Part shown: positions 1 to 14,134 of the stretch, piece by piece
Numbering within the stretch: position 1 is the stretch's first letter
Layout of the letters: the number at the start of each line of letters is the position of its first letter
NCBI RefSeq assembly: GCF_016217785.1
Contig: NZ_JACRGA010000012.1
Location: 12,317 to 76,316 of the forward strand
DNA from: Methanobacterium sp.
Lineage (GTDB): Archaea > Methanobacteriota > Methanobacteria > Methanobacteriales > Methanobacteriaceae
Direction of reading: 5' to 3'
Length of the DNA stretch: 64,000 nt
Position numbers and translations under genes: made by a program
The notes under the pieces: model-generated
Seen by the model: only the letters and a program-made list of their open reading frames with translations
Told to the model about the DNA's origin: nothing
The model's database searches: none

Positions 1-1351
<1,351 letters not shown>

Positions 1352-1384
1352 ATTTATACTCCGATATTAATTATAAGTATGTTT

Positions 1385-2053
<669 letters not shown>

Positions 2054-2485
2054 GTGATATCCCTGTTATCAAAAATTTAGGTTGATTAGAGTTGTATATC
2101 GGCCTTATGGCCAAAAAGACAACACCAGCATATTATAAAAATATATATACCGTTAGTATATGATAGTAGCTTTAATCATTTACTTATACATATTAGAAGT
2201 TAATGATAATTCAACCATTTACTTATATATTCTTGAGAAATTAAAAGTAGTTTCATCTATTCATTAATATTCAAAATATAATTATTAGATTCAAGCTAAC
2301 AATTACAGTAACTACCAGATTAGTTAACAATTCAGAAAATTGTATAATGAGAATTTTATCCAAATGAGAATTTTATCCATTTACTTATATATATAGAAAT
2401 CAAATTGATATGCTGAACTTATTTATTGTATACTAAATACTTACCAAAAAAAGTCTTAATTCAATTTTAATAAAAGTGGTAACTG
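2054..2485. promoter_or_regulatory. Divergent AT-rich intergenic region with repeated TATA-like motifs
   Basis: 432 bases between asd (minus) and the 2486 gene (plus). The motif CATTTACTTATA occurs three times (near 2174, 2217 and 2377), each containing a TATA-like core. AATGAGAATTTTATCC occurs twice back to back around 2346-2378. The region must hold the promoters for both directions, but I cannot assign which copy serves which gene. No convincing open frame or RNA gene is visible. Confidence 0.4.
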
Positions 2486-3112
2486 ATGATTGAGAATAAA
2501 ATAAAGATCCTGAGAAAAGCAGCTGAAGTTTCTACAGTGCAGGATTCAGATTATATATGGTGTGTCATTGCTGGTAACGAAGACATGGTTAACAACGTAG
2601 CTTACTCTGCTATAATGGATAAAGACCGGGTTAAAGTACTCTGCAGGGAACACGTGACCACCAGAGAATCATTCGTAACCAAAAAATTTGATTTTATCAT
2701 GCTTCATGGAGAAACAAGCAAAATAAGAGAGCTGAGCATGATCTGTAAAGAGAATGGCGGTGCCTATCTTAAAATAGCACCATATTATGTTAAAGATGAG
2801 GGCAATCTTCTTTTAACAGTTGGTCCTGAAAATGCCATTAAAAAATTTGTGGGGGATTGTGAAAAAAGCATGGTAAAACTTTCTTTCCTGATAGAGGATC
2901 AAACCACCGGATTCATAGAAACCGATGTTTACATAACCAACATGCTACCCCGTTTCATTCGCAACACCATAGACCCCTTATTTAAAATGGCTGATGTTGC
3001 ATTATCAACTGTTTTAATATCTGCAGAAGAGGAGAATGTTCCCAAAATTAAGGAACTTGCCAGATCCAATAAGATATTTTTAATTGAATTTAATAAAATT
3101 TTAAAGAAGTAG
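2486..3112 (+). CDS. Conserved hypothetical protein upstream of MreB-like actin
   Basis: 208 aa, family not recognised. It is a soluble alpha/beta protein with no signal peptide or membrane segment. Residues 25-80 (DYIWCVIAGNEDMVNN to FDFIMLHGE) alternate strands and helices; the C-terminus ends in a Lys-rich strand. It sits 32 bases ahead of the actin-like gene in the same direction, so a role linked to that filament protein is possible but is only inference from neighbourhood. Confidence 0.6.
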   Translation: MIENKIKILRKAAEVSTVQDSDYIWCVIAGNEDMVNNVAYSAIMDKDRVKVLCREHVTTRESFVTKKFDFIMLHGETSKIRELSMICKENGGAYLKIAPYYVKDEGNLLLTVGPENAIKKFVGDCEKSMVKLSFLIEDQTTGFIETDVYITNMLPRFIRNTIDPLFKMADVALSTVLISAEEENVPKIKELARSNKIFLIEFNKILKK

Positions 3113-3144
3113 AAGAGTATTAATTATTTCATAGGAGGATTAAA

Positions 3145-4218
3145 ATGTTCGGTTTCGGTAAAAAAGACGAAGTAGAAGATGATAAGAAACAAGCTTTGTC
3201 CAATACTTTGGGCATAGACTTAGGGACTCTTAACACAGTGGTGGCCAGACCATCAGGAGATAAATTCGATTTATTCAAAATACCCTCAGTAGTAGCTGTT
3301 AAAAAGGAAGATCCTGGCTATGTATTGGCTGTTGGTGAAGAAGCCAAAGCCATGTTAGGAAGAACCCCTGAGGATATTATAGCAGTTCGCCCATTAAGAC
3401 AGGGAGTTATTGAAAGCATTGCCCAGGCAGAATCACTGTTACTTTACTCCATGGATCTGGGTTCCGGTGAAGACACTTCAAGCATCGACCGTATAGTTGT
3501 GGGTATCCCTGGAGACGCCTCGGAAGTGGAGAAAAAAGCCGTGGAAGATATTGGGAAGAAAGCAGGAGCTAATTACGTTCTAGTGATAAGTGAAGGGCTG
3601 GCAGCAGCGATAGGTGCTGGTCTTCCAATTGCAGAAGCTTCTGGTACCATGGTGATTGATATAGGAGCTGGATCAAGTGATGTGGTGGTTATTTCCCTGG
3701 GTGGAATAACTGATATTGAAACCATACGTAGTGGTGGAGATGATATCGACTCCAACATCGTTGAAAAAGTGAAAGAAATCTACAATGTAGAAATCGGTAT
3801 CCACGAAGCAGAAAAAGCCAAAATAGAAGTGGGAATGGTTCACTCCGAAAATGATGGGGAAAACGGTAAAACCGTGGTCATTGGTAAATCCATGGCAACC
3901 AACAAACCAGAAAAAGTGGAGATAGATTCCACTCTGGTGGCAGATGCTGCTGAACCAATTATTGTTAAATTGGTGGAAGCCCTGGCAAAAGTCTTAGAAA
4001 GAATGTCACCTGAACTCATTTCCGGTGTTTACAACAAAACCGTGGTAGTAGGTGGAACTTCACAACTTAAAGGACTTAAAGAACGTATCTATGAAGAAGT
4101 AGGTGTGCCTGTGGAGATCTCAGATGATCCAATGACTGTAGTTGCCAAAGGAACCGCAATTGTGGCTGCTGAACCACGTGCACTGGAACCAGAAGTACGT
4201 CTTAAAGCCATGAAATAA
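3145..4218 (+). CDS. MreB/actin-superfamily ATPase
   Basis: 357 aa, the usual length for MreB. The phosphate-1 loop is at residues 24-33 (IDLGTLNTVV), phosphate-2 near 170-178 (VIDIGAGSSDVVV), and the adenosine motif near 309 (VVVGGTSQLKGLKER). These are the actin/Hsp70 nucleotide-binding motifs, and the spacing fits MreB rather than Hsp70. The N-terminus lacks a clear amphipathic membrane helix but starts with MFGFGKK. A strong Shine-Dalgarno (AGGAGG) precedes the ATG. Bacterial MreB scaffolds wall synthesis; a similar role under the pseudomurein wall is inference. Confidence 0.85.
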   Translation: MFGFGKKDEVEDDKKQALSNTLGIDLGTLNTVVARPSGDKFDLFKIPSVVAVKKEDPGYVLAVGEEAKAMLGRTPEDIIAVRPLRQGVIESIAQAESLLLYSMDLGSGEDTSSIDRIVVGIPGDASEVEKKAVEDIGKKAGANYVLVISEGLAAAIGAGLPIAEASGTMVIDIGAGSSDVVVISLGGITDIETIRSGGDDIDSNIVEKVKEIYNVEIGIHEAEKAKIEVGMVHSENDGENGKTVVIGKSMATNKPEKVEIDSTLVADAAEPIIVKLVEALAKVLERMSPELISGVYNKTVVVGGTSQLKGLKERIYEEVGVPVEISDDPMTVVAKGTAIVAAEPRALEPEVRLKAMK

Positions 4219-4326
4219 ATAGCCAGATATTGTGATATCTAAAAGTTGTGTTTGCCCTTTGAAAAGATTTCAATAAAACCGGGCAATTCACATCCCATTT
4301 TAAAAAAAAAATAAACCAAAGCCTCC

Positions 4327-4941
4327 ATGAAAATAATAGGAATAGATGAAGCAGGCCGGGGATCCGTTTTAGGACCTCTGGTTGTTTCTGGCGTTGCCGT
4401 GGAAGAGGATCGAGTTAAATATCTTGAAAGACTCGGTTTAAAGGATTCCAAGAAGATTTCCCCCAAAAAAAGAATTGTTTTATCACGGAAGATAAAACGA
4501 ATCGCTGAATGCCATACTGTACATATAACTGCCCATGACATAGACACACTACGATCCCGTGATGTTAATCTGAATGAGATTGAAAAAATCGCTATTAATC
4601 GCATCATTAGTGAATCTAACCCTTCTACATGTTTCATTGATTCCATGGATGTTAAACCAGAAAGATTGACCAGTGAACTGGAAACCATGCATTCTGAAGT
4701 CCGGGTGGTGGCTGAACATAAGGCAGATGACCGTTATCCCATTGTCTCTGCAGCTTCCATAATAGCCAAGGTGGAACGTGACCGGGCCATACAGGATATC
4801 CGAAAAACGTATGAAAATGTGGGATCTGGTTATCCCAGTGATCCTAAAACCATTGAGTTTTTGAAAACAATATCCCCTGTAGAGGATCTGCCTGACTTTG
4901 TACGCAGTTCCTGGGCAACAGTTGAAAGAATAAGAGGATAA
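4327..4941 (+). CDS. rnhB: Ribonuclease HII
   Basis: 204 aa. Cleaves RNA of RNA-DNA hybrids and single ribonucleotides in DNA. The N-terminal IGIDEAGRGSVLGPLV motif supplies the first Asp and Glu of the DEDD active site; DSMDV near residue 97 and the HKADDRYPIVSAASIIAK block near 130-145 supply the rest. The ATG at 4327 has no evident ribosome site, so it may be read leaderless or by coupling. The following ExbB-like gene starts two bases after its stop. Confidence 0.95.
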   Translation: MKIIGIDEAGRGSVLGPLVVSGVAVEEDRVKYLERLGLKDSKKISPKKRIVLSRKIKRIAECHTVHITAHDIDTLRSRDVNLNEIEKIAINRIISESNPSTCFIDSMDVKPERLTSELETMHSEVRVVAEHKADDRYPIVSAASIIAKVERDRAIQDIRKTYENVGSGYPSDPKTIEFLKTISPVEDLPDFVRSSWATVERIRG

Positions 4942-4942
4942 G

Positions 4943-5785
4943 ATGATTTACGAATTTTTCGCAGGCTCCTTCAACACCATACTGGAGATGTTCAAAAGTG
5001 GAGGAGTCATTACCTACATCATTACCATAATCGGAATTTATGGTATATTCTATTCTGCAGAGAAAATATACTACCTGCGCAAGATATCCCAAGTGGGATT
5101 ACCCCAGATCATGAGTGAAGTGAACAAATCCATGGAAAGAGGCGGCTCTCTAGAGGCATTACGTTCCATAGGACGTTATCAAAATCCTATTTCTAAAATA
5201 GTTGCCGAAGCTCTTAAGATCGGTTTCCGTAATAATAGAGAAGTTGAAGATGCCATGGAAAGGGTATTCATTGTTGAAATGGGACGTATGACCAAAGGAA
5301 TGGACACCATACGAACTATAATCGAAATAGCTCCTCTTTTAGGATTAATTGGAACTGTTCTGGGAATGTGGTACACTTTCAAAGCAATGGGAGTGAATGC
5401 CAGCCCCACTGGCATGGCTGAGGGTATTTACGTGGCACTTATCACCACCATTGCCGGTTTAGCCGTGGCTATAATCATCCTCCCCCTCTATACTCATATT
5501 AACAGTAGAATAGAGAGTGAACTGGATAAAATAGAGATCGCCAAAAAAATGACCAACTGGCGAACTGCAGAGATGCGAATTAAGGTGGATTCCGATGTTG
5601 AAAATGCAATTACAGCCTTAAAAGAATCTAATGGTATTTTAGAAGTTAAAGAGCTTCACCAAGATAAAGAGGCCAATATCTGGATTTCACTGAACCCCCA
5701 CATGCTGGAGAAAAGTATCGGCAATATAATTAAGGAAAAATGCAATACCGAAGCCAGAATAGTGGAGAGTAAACTAAAACAATGA
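4943..5785 (+). CDS. MotA/TolQ/ExbB-type proton channel protein
   Basis: 280 aa with three membrane segments at about 22-38, 126-150 and 160-185. The conserved core is IAPLLGLIGTVLGMWYTFKAM followed by AEGIYVALITTIAGLAVAI, typical of the ExbB/TolQ family that forms an ion-driven motor with ExbD/TolR. Beyond residue 195 there is an extra soluble tail of about 85 residues that bacterial ExbB lacks or has only in short form. The ExbD partner follows after a 134-base gap. The work it powers is unknown, because a methanogen has no outer membrane. Confidence 0.85.
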   Translation: MIYEFFAGSFNTILEMFKSGGVITYIITIIGIYGIFYSAEKIYYLRKISQVGLPQIMSEVNKSMERGGSLEALRSIGRYQNPISKIVAEALKIGFRNNREVEDAMERVFIVEMGRMTKGMDTIRTIIEIAPLLGLIGTVLGMWYTFKAMGVNASPTGMAEGIYVALITTIAGLAVAIIILPLYTHINSRIESELDKIEIAKKMTNWRTAEMRIKVDSDVENAITALKESNGILEVKELHQDKEANIWISLNPHMLEKSIGNIIKEKCNTEARIVESKLKQ

Positions 5786-5919
5786 GTATTATATTAATTT
5801 CAGATTAATATTTAAACTAATTAATTATATAAATCAGATTTCATTTAACTAAATTAATCAATTAAATTAGTGAATTCATCAAACTAATAACACTAAAGAA
5901 TTTATAAGGGGATTTGGAG

Positions 5920-6312
5920 ATGGCTATAGATACCAATAGTTACCGCAGGAAGCTGCGCAGCAGACAGGCACGGGTTAACCTGGTTCCCCTTATTGATGTT
6001 ATTTTTACTATTCTCATATTTCTCATGGTTACCAGTAGTTTCCAGGTTGCCACTGATTCCAGTGCTGGTAAACCCCAGGTAAGTCAAAGCAGTGGCAGTT
6101 CAGAATATTATCTTTTCCCAGTGACTGGTCTTAAAACTGTCACTGTTAATGGGGAGGATATGTCCAGTTATATCCGTAACAGTGCCATTGCAATTCATAC
6201 CAGAGTAATAGATGAAGGAGAAATCGTTATCAAGCCCAAGGAAGGATCCATTATCATCACTACACCGGCGGGAATGAGTCCAGATAAGGCAGTCAGTATT
6301 CCCCAAAGTTGA
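5920..6312 (+). CDS. ExbD/TolR-family biopolymer transport protein
   Basis: 130 aa from ATG 5920; a TTG two codons upstream is also possible but sits on the ribosome site. Single-pass protein: basic N-terminus, then VNLVPLIDVIFTILIFLMV with the conserved membrane Asp at residue 26, matching the essential Asp of ExbD/TolR. A periplasm-type domain follows, ending VIIKPKEGSIIITTPAGMSPDKAV. It is the expected partner of the ExbB-like protein upstream. Confidence 0.85.
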   Translation: MAIDTNSYRRKLRSRQARVNLVPLIDVIFTILIFLMVTSSFQVATDSSAGKPQVSQSSGSSEYYLFPVTGLKTVTVNGEDMSSYIRNSAIAIHTRVIDEGEIVIKPKEGSIIITTPAGMSPDKAVSIPQS

Positions 6313-6489
6313 CCATACACAAATTACGGCATACACAAATTACTGTATATTGAATATATATCATATTTACATGTACAATCTCAGTTACAACTCTTTATGA
6401 GGTTTCCAGATATTTTAAGGGTTGTACAACTCTTTAGATTGCATGATCACTGAATAAAAAAAGATTGGAGTTTTGGAAAGGTGAAATAA

Positions 6490-7092
6490 ATGTATCTAGG
6501 AAGAATATTGGCAGTTGGAAGTAGTGAAACAGGTAATTTTGTGGCGTATAGAGTGTCCAGTCGTTCTTTCCCCAACAGGATCACCAGAACATTTCCCGAA
6601 AGGGTAGCTGTGGTTCCCAAGGAAGGGCATGAAAAGGATGTTTTTGTAAGTCCATACATAGCCTACAATTGCATACGTCTGGTGGATGATGTGGCAGTGG
6701 TTTCCAATGGTTCCCACACCGATGTAATTGCCGAGAAAATCGCATCAGGTATGAGCATTCGGGATTCATTAGCCCTTTCACTCATGACCATGGATTACGA
6801 AAAGGATGACTTTAACACTCCCCGAATTGCAGGGGCGGTTACCCTGGAAGGAGAAGCATACATTGGCATTGTCACCCATGAAAAGATCCAGGTGGAAAAG
6901 GTTCCCGATGGTGAAGCCAGTTACATAGCTACCTATGAACATATACAACCCAACAAAGTGGAATTTACTGCAGGTAACGTATCTGAAGCTGCTCAGTTCA
7001 TAATGGATAAGGGGAAGTTCTCCCAGTTCACCAATCCCGTAACTTCCGCGGCTGCATTCGGTCAAAAAGATTGGGAATTAAAATCGATTTAA
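6490..7092 (+). CDS. purO: Archaeal IMP cyclohydrolase
   Basis: 200 aa. Catalyses the last step of IMP synthesis, ring closure of FAICAR, in archaea lacking the cyclohydrolase part of PurH. The N-terminus MYLGRILAVGSS and the block VAYRVSSRSFPNR are characteristic of PurO, and length matches the family. A ribosome site (AAGGTG) lies about 8 bases upstream of the ATG. It heads a run of cofactor genes. Confidence 0.93.
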   Translation: MYLGRILAVGSSETGNFVAYRVSSRSFPNRITRTFPERVAVVPKEGHEKDVFVSPYIAYNCIRLVDDVAVVSNGSHTDVIAEKIASGMSIRDSLALSLMTMDYEKDDFNTPRIAGAVTLEGEAYIGIVTHEKIQVEKVPDGEASYIATYEHIQPNKVEFTAGNVSEAAQFIMDKGKFSQFTNPVTSAAAFGQKDWELKSI

Positions 7093-7298
7093 AAAAAATT
7101 GGTTTTATATCTTTAATTTACCACCCGCGGTGTCTATAGTAGACCATTTCATTTCCTAATTAACCATCATTATAAATCCTAGTACGATGATTAATCCCAC
7201 GTAAAGATTCTTATAAATATCAAACAATAACATTAAGACCAGTCCAGATATGATTGGACTATTCCCATACGACATTTAAACCCAAATCGGTGCTAACC

Positions 7299-8060
7299 AT
7301 GGAAATCAAAATTATAGGGCTCACCAGTATTCCCCTCATTAAAAAAGGAGATGATCTATCCCAACTCATCCTGCAGGCTGCGGAACTACAGGGCATTGAA
7401 CTGGATGATGAGGATATTCTGGTTATTGCTGAAACAGCAGTGGCTAAAGCTGAAGGCTACCTAATTCATCTGGAAAGTATTAAACCAAGCCAACGTGCCA
7501 GGGAAATTGCTGAACTAACCGGGAAAGACTCTGAACTGGTTGAAGCAATAATTCAGGAGTCAGAGGAGATCATTAAGGTCGGACCGGACTTCATTATCTC
7601 TGAAACCAAGCATGGTTTTGTGTGTGCCAATGCCGGTATTGATGAATCCAATGTGGAAAATGGACTGGCAACACCCATACCTGTAAATCCGGATAAAAGT
7701 GCCCAGGAGATAAGGGAAAAATTAGAAACCAATAATGGAAAGAGTATTGCAATAATAATATCTGACACACAGGGTAGAGCATTCCGTGAAGGAGCCATTG
7801 GCACAGCTATAGGTATTTCTGGGATGGAACCCCTCTGGGATCGTTGCGGTGAACTTGATTTATATAATAGGGAGCTTAAAACTACCAGTATAGCTGTGGC
7901 TGATGAACTATCCTCAGCAGCTTCTCTGGTGATGGGTCAGGCTGATGAGGGGATACCCGTGGTTATCATCCGTGGTGTTAGCTACTTCCAGAAACTCAGA
8001 AGTGAATCTGCCACAATCCAACCATTAATAAGACCAAAAAAATACGATGTTTTCCGTTAG
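7299..8060 (+). CDS. cofE: Coenzyme F420-0:L-glutamate ligase
   Basis: 253 aa from ATG 7299. Adds the gamma-linked glutamates to F420-0 with GTP. The block DILVIAETAVAKAEG, the central IISDTQGRAFREGAIGTAIG and the C-terminal DELSSAASLVMGQADEGIPVVIIRG are typical. An in-frame TTG at 7254 would add 15 residues, but MEIKIIGL is the family start and has GGTG seven bases upstream. Part of the F420 cluster with cofD and arfA. Confidence 0.95.
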   Translation: MEIKIIGLTSIPLIKKGDDLSQLILQAAELQGIELDDEDILVIAETAVAKAEGYLIHLESIKPSQRAREIAELTGKDSELVEAIIQESEEIIKVGPDFIISETKHGFVCANAGIDESNVENGLATPIPVNPDKSAQEIREKLETNNGKSIAIIISDTQGRAFREGAIGTAIGISGMEPLWDRCGELDLYNRELKTTSIAVADELSSAASLVMGQADEGIPVVIIRGVSYFQKLRSESATIQPLIRPKKYDVFR

Positions 8061-8214
8061 ATGAATTCATCTAAAATTTCCGTAAATGAAATTCATCTAA
8101 AACCAAATGCCCATATCTCGATCGCGTATATCAATCTGTTTTAAATCCTGGAAGAAAAAATTTAAGGATAATGAGATTTTTAATAAGAAATTGTTTTATT
8201 GAAAATGTTTTGGA

Positions 8215-8403
8215 ATGAAATGGTTTGATTATGAGTTGATCTATATGCCGGTTAATCAAATGGAAACGCAACTGGAAGCTATAACCACTACCATTGCTTA
8301 CCTTGAAAAAAAGGGTTCTTGTGACCCAGAAGTGCTTAAAGAACTGAAAAACGAGCGAAATCGCCTTTTAAAGGAGCTGAATGTGCATCAGATAGGAATT
8401 TAA
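8215..8403 (+). CDS. Small coiled-coil protein between cofE and cofD
   Basis: 62 aa, not recognised. Residues 15-55 (METQLEAITTTIAYLEKK to KELKNERNRLLKELN) form a likely helical, heptad-like coiled coil with many charged residues. An internal ATG at 8245 is an alternative start. No strong ribosome site. Its position between cofE and cofD in the same direction suggests it is expressed with them, but a function is not evident. Confidence 0.5.
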   Translation: MKWFDYELIYMPVNQMETQLEAITTTIAYLEKKGSCDPEVLKELKNERNRLLKELNVHQIGI

Positions 8404-8569
8404 GCTTAATGAATTATACCGAAATAATGGGAAACTAAGGTTGAAATATAATCAATTAACTCATGATTACAATCCCACGGAGAAAAATTTCATGAACAAA
8501 AATTTCATGAAACATTTACTGATAATTGACTGATAATTTTGACTGAAAATTTAGTTGATACGTTGATAA

Positions 8570-10229
<1,660 letters not shown>

Positions 10230-10394
10230 AACCTGCATGAAGGAATAAAACTGATTAAACTTTTAAAAAGGGTTTTAATGAATTTACATTCATTATACCT
10301 TATAATTTAAAGACTGCATGAGTAATATGACATATAACTCTTGATTAGTCGAGATTAGTTCATTTAATTTGCATAATTTATACAGCATATTGGA

Positions 10395-11138
10395 GTGGAA
10401 TTTATTGAAGTCCTAGCTCCCATGGCAGGTATCACTGATGGTACTTTTTGCCGGGACATTTCAACTCTTGGGTTTGACATGGTGACCTTGGGAGGTTACA
10501 ACGCTGATCAATCCACCCTTAATGCAGGGCAGGAAATTCTGGCCCGTGGAAGGCCTGAGTTTGACTTAAAACCAGGGGATTTACTCCCCTATCTGGAAGA
10601 ACAATCTTTTCTCCTTAAATGTCAGGATTTATGGGATGGTATGGTTTCTGTTAATCTTCGTGCCCTTACTACCGATCCCATTATTGAGGTTTCCCGACTT
10701 AAAAATGTGGATGTGGTGGAGATCAACGCCCACTGCCGACAACCAGAAATAACTCAACTGGGTTGTGGCCAGGCACTCATGGAAAACCCATCTCATCTGG
10801 AAAAATTCACCAGGGAAGTGGTGAAAAAGGCTAAGAGTAAAGTATCCGTGAAGATACGGGCCAATGTTCCTGATGTTGATGAAATTAAAACAGTCAGTGC
10901 CATTGATCATGCCGGTGCAGATTATCTACATCTAGATGCCATGAAACCAGGTTTTAACTCGGCAGATTATGATATGGTTAAATTAATCCGCCAGGAAACT
11001 TCCATGTTCATTATTGGCAACAATTCAATCAGAGATATTGGATCTGCCAGGAAGATGTTGGCTGCTGGTGCTGATGGAATATCAATTGCAAGAGCTGCCA
11101 TTGGAGGAACACTATCCTTTGATCTATCCCAAATATAG
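10395..11138 (+). CDS. Dus/NifR3-related TIM-barrel protein of archaea
   Basis: 247 aa from GTG 10395, with no ATG available. The start VLAPMAGITDGTFCRD, the middle VVEINAHCRQPEITQLGCGQALM and VKIRANVPDVDE, and the end AGADGISIARAAIGG are those of the flavin-binding dihydrouridine synthase superfamily, in the shorter archaeal branch. The real reaction is unknown; the substitution of the usual N-x-GCP motif by NAHCRQPE suggests it is not a standard tRNA dihydrouridine synthase. Confidence 0.75.
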   Translation: MEFIEVLAPMAGITDGTFCRDISTLGFDMVTLGGYNADQSTLNAGQEILARGRPEFDLKPGDLLPYLEEQSFLLKCQDLWDGMVSVNLRALTTDPIIEVSRLKNVDVVEINAHCRQPEITQLGCGQALMENPSHLEKFTREVVKKAKSKVSVKIRANVPDVDEIKTVSAIDHAGADYLHLDAMKPGFNSADYDMVKLIRQETSMFIIGNNSIRDIGSARKMLAAGADGISIARAAIGGTLSFDLSQI

Positions 11139-11277
11139 AAGTGAATATTTTTTATATAATAAAATTTTTAATATGAAATCATATAAATTAAAAACAATGG
11201 ATCAAAAAAATAAAAGAACATACGGCTCATAGATAGATTACTCATTTAATTTAATTATTATATAAAAAGGTGGTTAA

Positions 11278-12873
<1,596 letters not shown>

Positions 12874-12874
12874 G

Positions 12875-13351
12875 ATGGCCTGGGAAGATTCACCATCACA
12901 TGTATGTAGAGGGGGAGATAAAAGAGCCTTAACATTCTGTTGCCCTCCTGTTAAACCTTGCCCTATTGTATTCGCTCTTGAAGAAGCTGAAATTACTCCA
13001 CAGGAGTACATTGAGATTAAAGAGAAGTTTGGAAAGAAAACACGTCTTGGTGAGGGTGACGGAACCTGTTTCGGATCCCTTGTATGGTGTTGCAAACCAT
13101 CCAAGCCATGTCCACTGCGGGACATGGTTTTGCGCAGGATTGATATGAGTAGTGAAGAATACATGGATTTAAAACACCAGTTATCAAAGGAACTGGTAGG
13201 TCACGAACCTACAAACAATAATGAAAGTGTTAAAGCTCTTTCTGATGCATTTGATGTTACTAAAGAGGAAGCGTCCCAGGTTCTTTCTGAGTGCGGTAAC
13301 GATTTGAAAACCGCCATTAAGGTTCTCAGAATGAAAAACCTGGAGTTATAA
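12875..13351 (+). CDS. Methanogenesis marker 9-type Cys-rich protein with internal duplication
   Basis: 158 aa. Two copies of a Cys-rich unit are visible: C11, C22, C23, C29 in HVCRGGDKRALTFCCPPVKP and C65, C72, C73, C79 in TCFGSLVWCCKPSKPCPL. Each is followed by a similar helix ending in EY (ITPQEYIEIKEKFGKK; MSSEEYMDLKHQLSKE). The C-terminal 45 residues (VKALSDAFDVTKEEA to DLKTAIKVLRMKNLEL) look like a UBA fold as in archaeal NAC. I match it to methanogenesis marker 9 from memory. One base separates it from atwA, so a role in MCR activation or cofactor handling is a fair inference. Confidence 0.75.
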   Translation: MAWEDSPSHVCRGGDKRALTFCCPPVKPCPIVFALEEAEITPQEYIEIKEKFGKKTRLGEGDGTCFGSLVWCCKPSKPCPLRDMVLRRIDMSSEEYMDLKHQLSKELVGHEPTNNNESVKALSDAFDVTKEEASQVLSECGNDLKTAIKVLRMKNLEL

Positions 13352-13368
13352 ACCAGGAGTGTTATCAG

Positions 13369-13989
13369 ATGGGCTGGACTCCCCTCTACTTGGAGATGCA
13401 GAATAAAAATGTTCTGGTTGTGGGAGCAGGGGAGGTTGGTCAGAGAAGAGCACTCCGTTTCCTGGATGCCGGTGCCAATGTGGTGATGAGCGGAGGGCAT
13501 GTTCCCCCAGAACTTGAAAAGCTAGGAACTACCTCCAAACCACGTGCAGAACTTCCCAAATGGATTGATTGGGCAGACCTGGTGGTAGTGGCCAGTGGTG
13601 ATCCCCAGTTAAACCAGGAGGTGGCGCATTTGGCTAAAGATAAACTCATAAATCGTGCTGACCATCCGGAAGAGGGCAATCTCATTGTTCCATCCTCTTT
13701 TTTCATCAAAGACGTACAGTTTTCCATATTCACCCAGGGAAAAAGTCCACTTATGGCTCGCCAACTGCGAAAACGTATCCAGACCGTGATCCAGGAAGAA
13801 GACATTTTAAAGATGGAACTGCAGCATTTCACCCGCCAGTTACTGAAAGAAAAAGTGCAGGGTCAGAAAAAACGTCGTGATTATTTATACCAAATATTAA
13901 ATGATAAGAAGATTAATGAACTTTTAGATAACGGTAAACTGGAGGAAGCCAGGACTTACGTTACCCTGCTTCTGGAAACCCAATATTGA
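13369..13989 (+). CDS. sirC: Precorrin-2 dehydrogenase (siroheme/F430 pathway)
   Basis: 206 aa. Met8p/CysG-N-like enzyme oxidising precorrin-2 to sirohydrochlorin with NAD, the branch intermediate for siroheme, cobamide and F430. MGWTPLYLEMQNKNVLVVGAG gives the Rossmann GAGEVGQRR motif; VVVASGDPQLNQEVAHLAK and the block FIKDVQFSIFTQGKSPLMAR are typical. 17 bases after the marker-9 gene and upstream of hemA, consistent with one tetrapyrrole operon. Confidence 0.93.
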   Translation: MGWTPLYLEMQNKNVLVVGAGEVGQRRALRFLDAGANVVMSGGHVPPELEKLGTTSKPRAELPKWIDWADLVVVASGDPQLNQEVAHLAKDKLINRADHPEEGNLIVPSSFFIKDVQFSIFTQGKSPLMARQLRKRIQTVIQEEDILKMELQHFTRQLLKEKVQGQKKRRDYLYQILNDKKINELLDNGKLEEARTYVTLLLETQY

Positions 13990-14134
13990 TACATAAAATA
14001 ACTCAAAACTACAATTGAAGACTATGTTGACCATTATTATTACAAAATAGAATATTAATAATATAAATCAAAATTATCAACTAACAACTGAAAATAAGGA
14101 GACCAACACATCTCCCAGTTTCAGGAGGGTCAAA

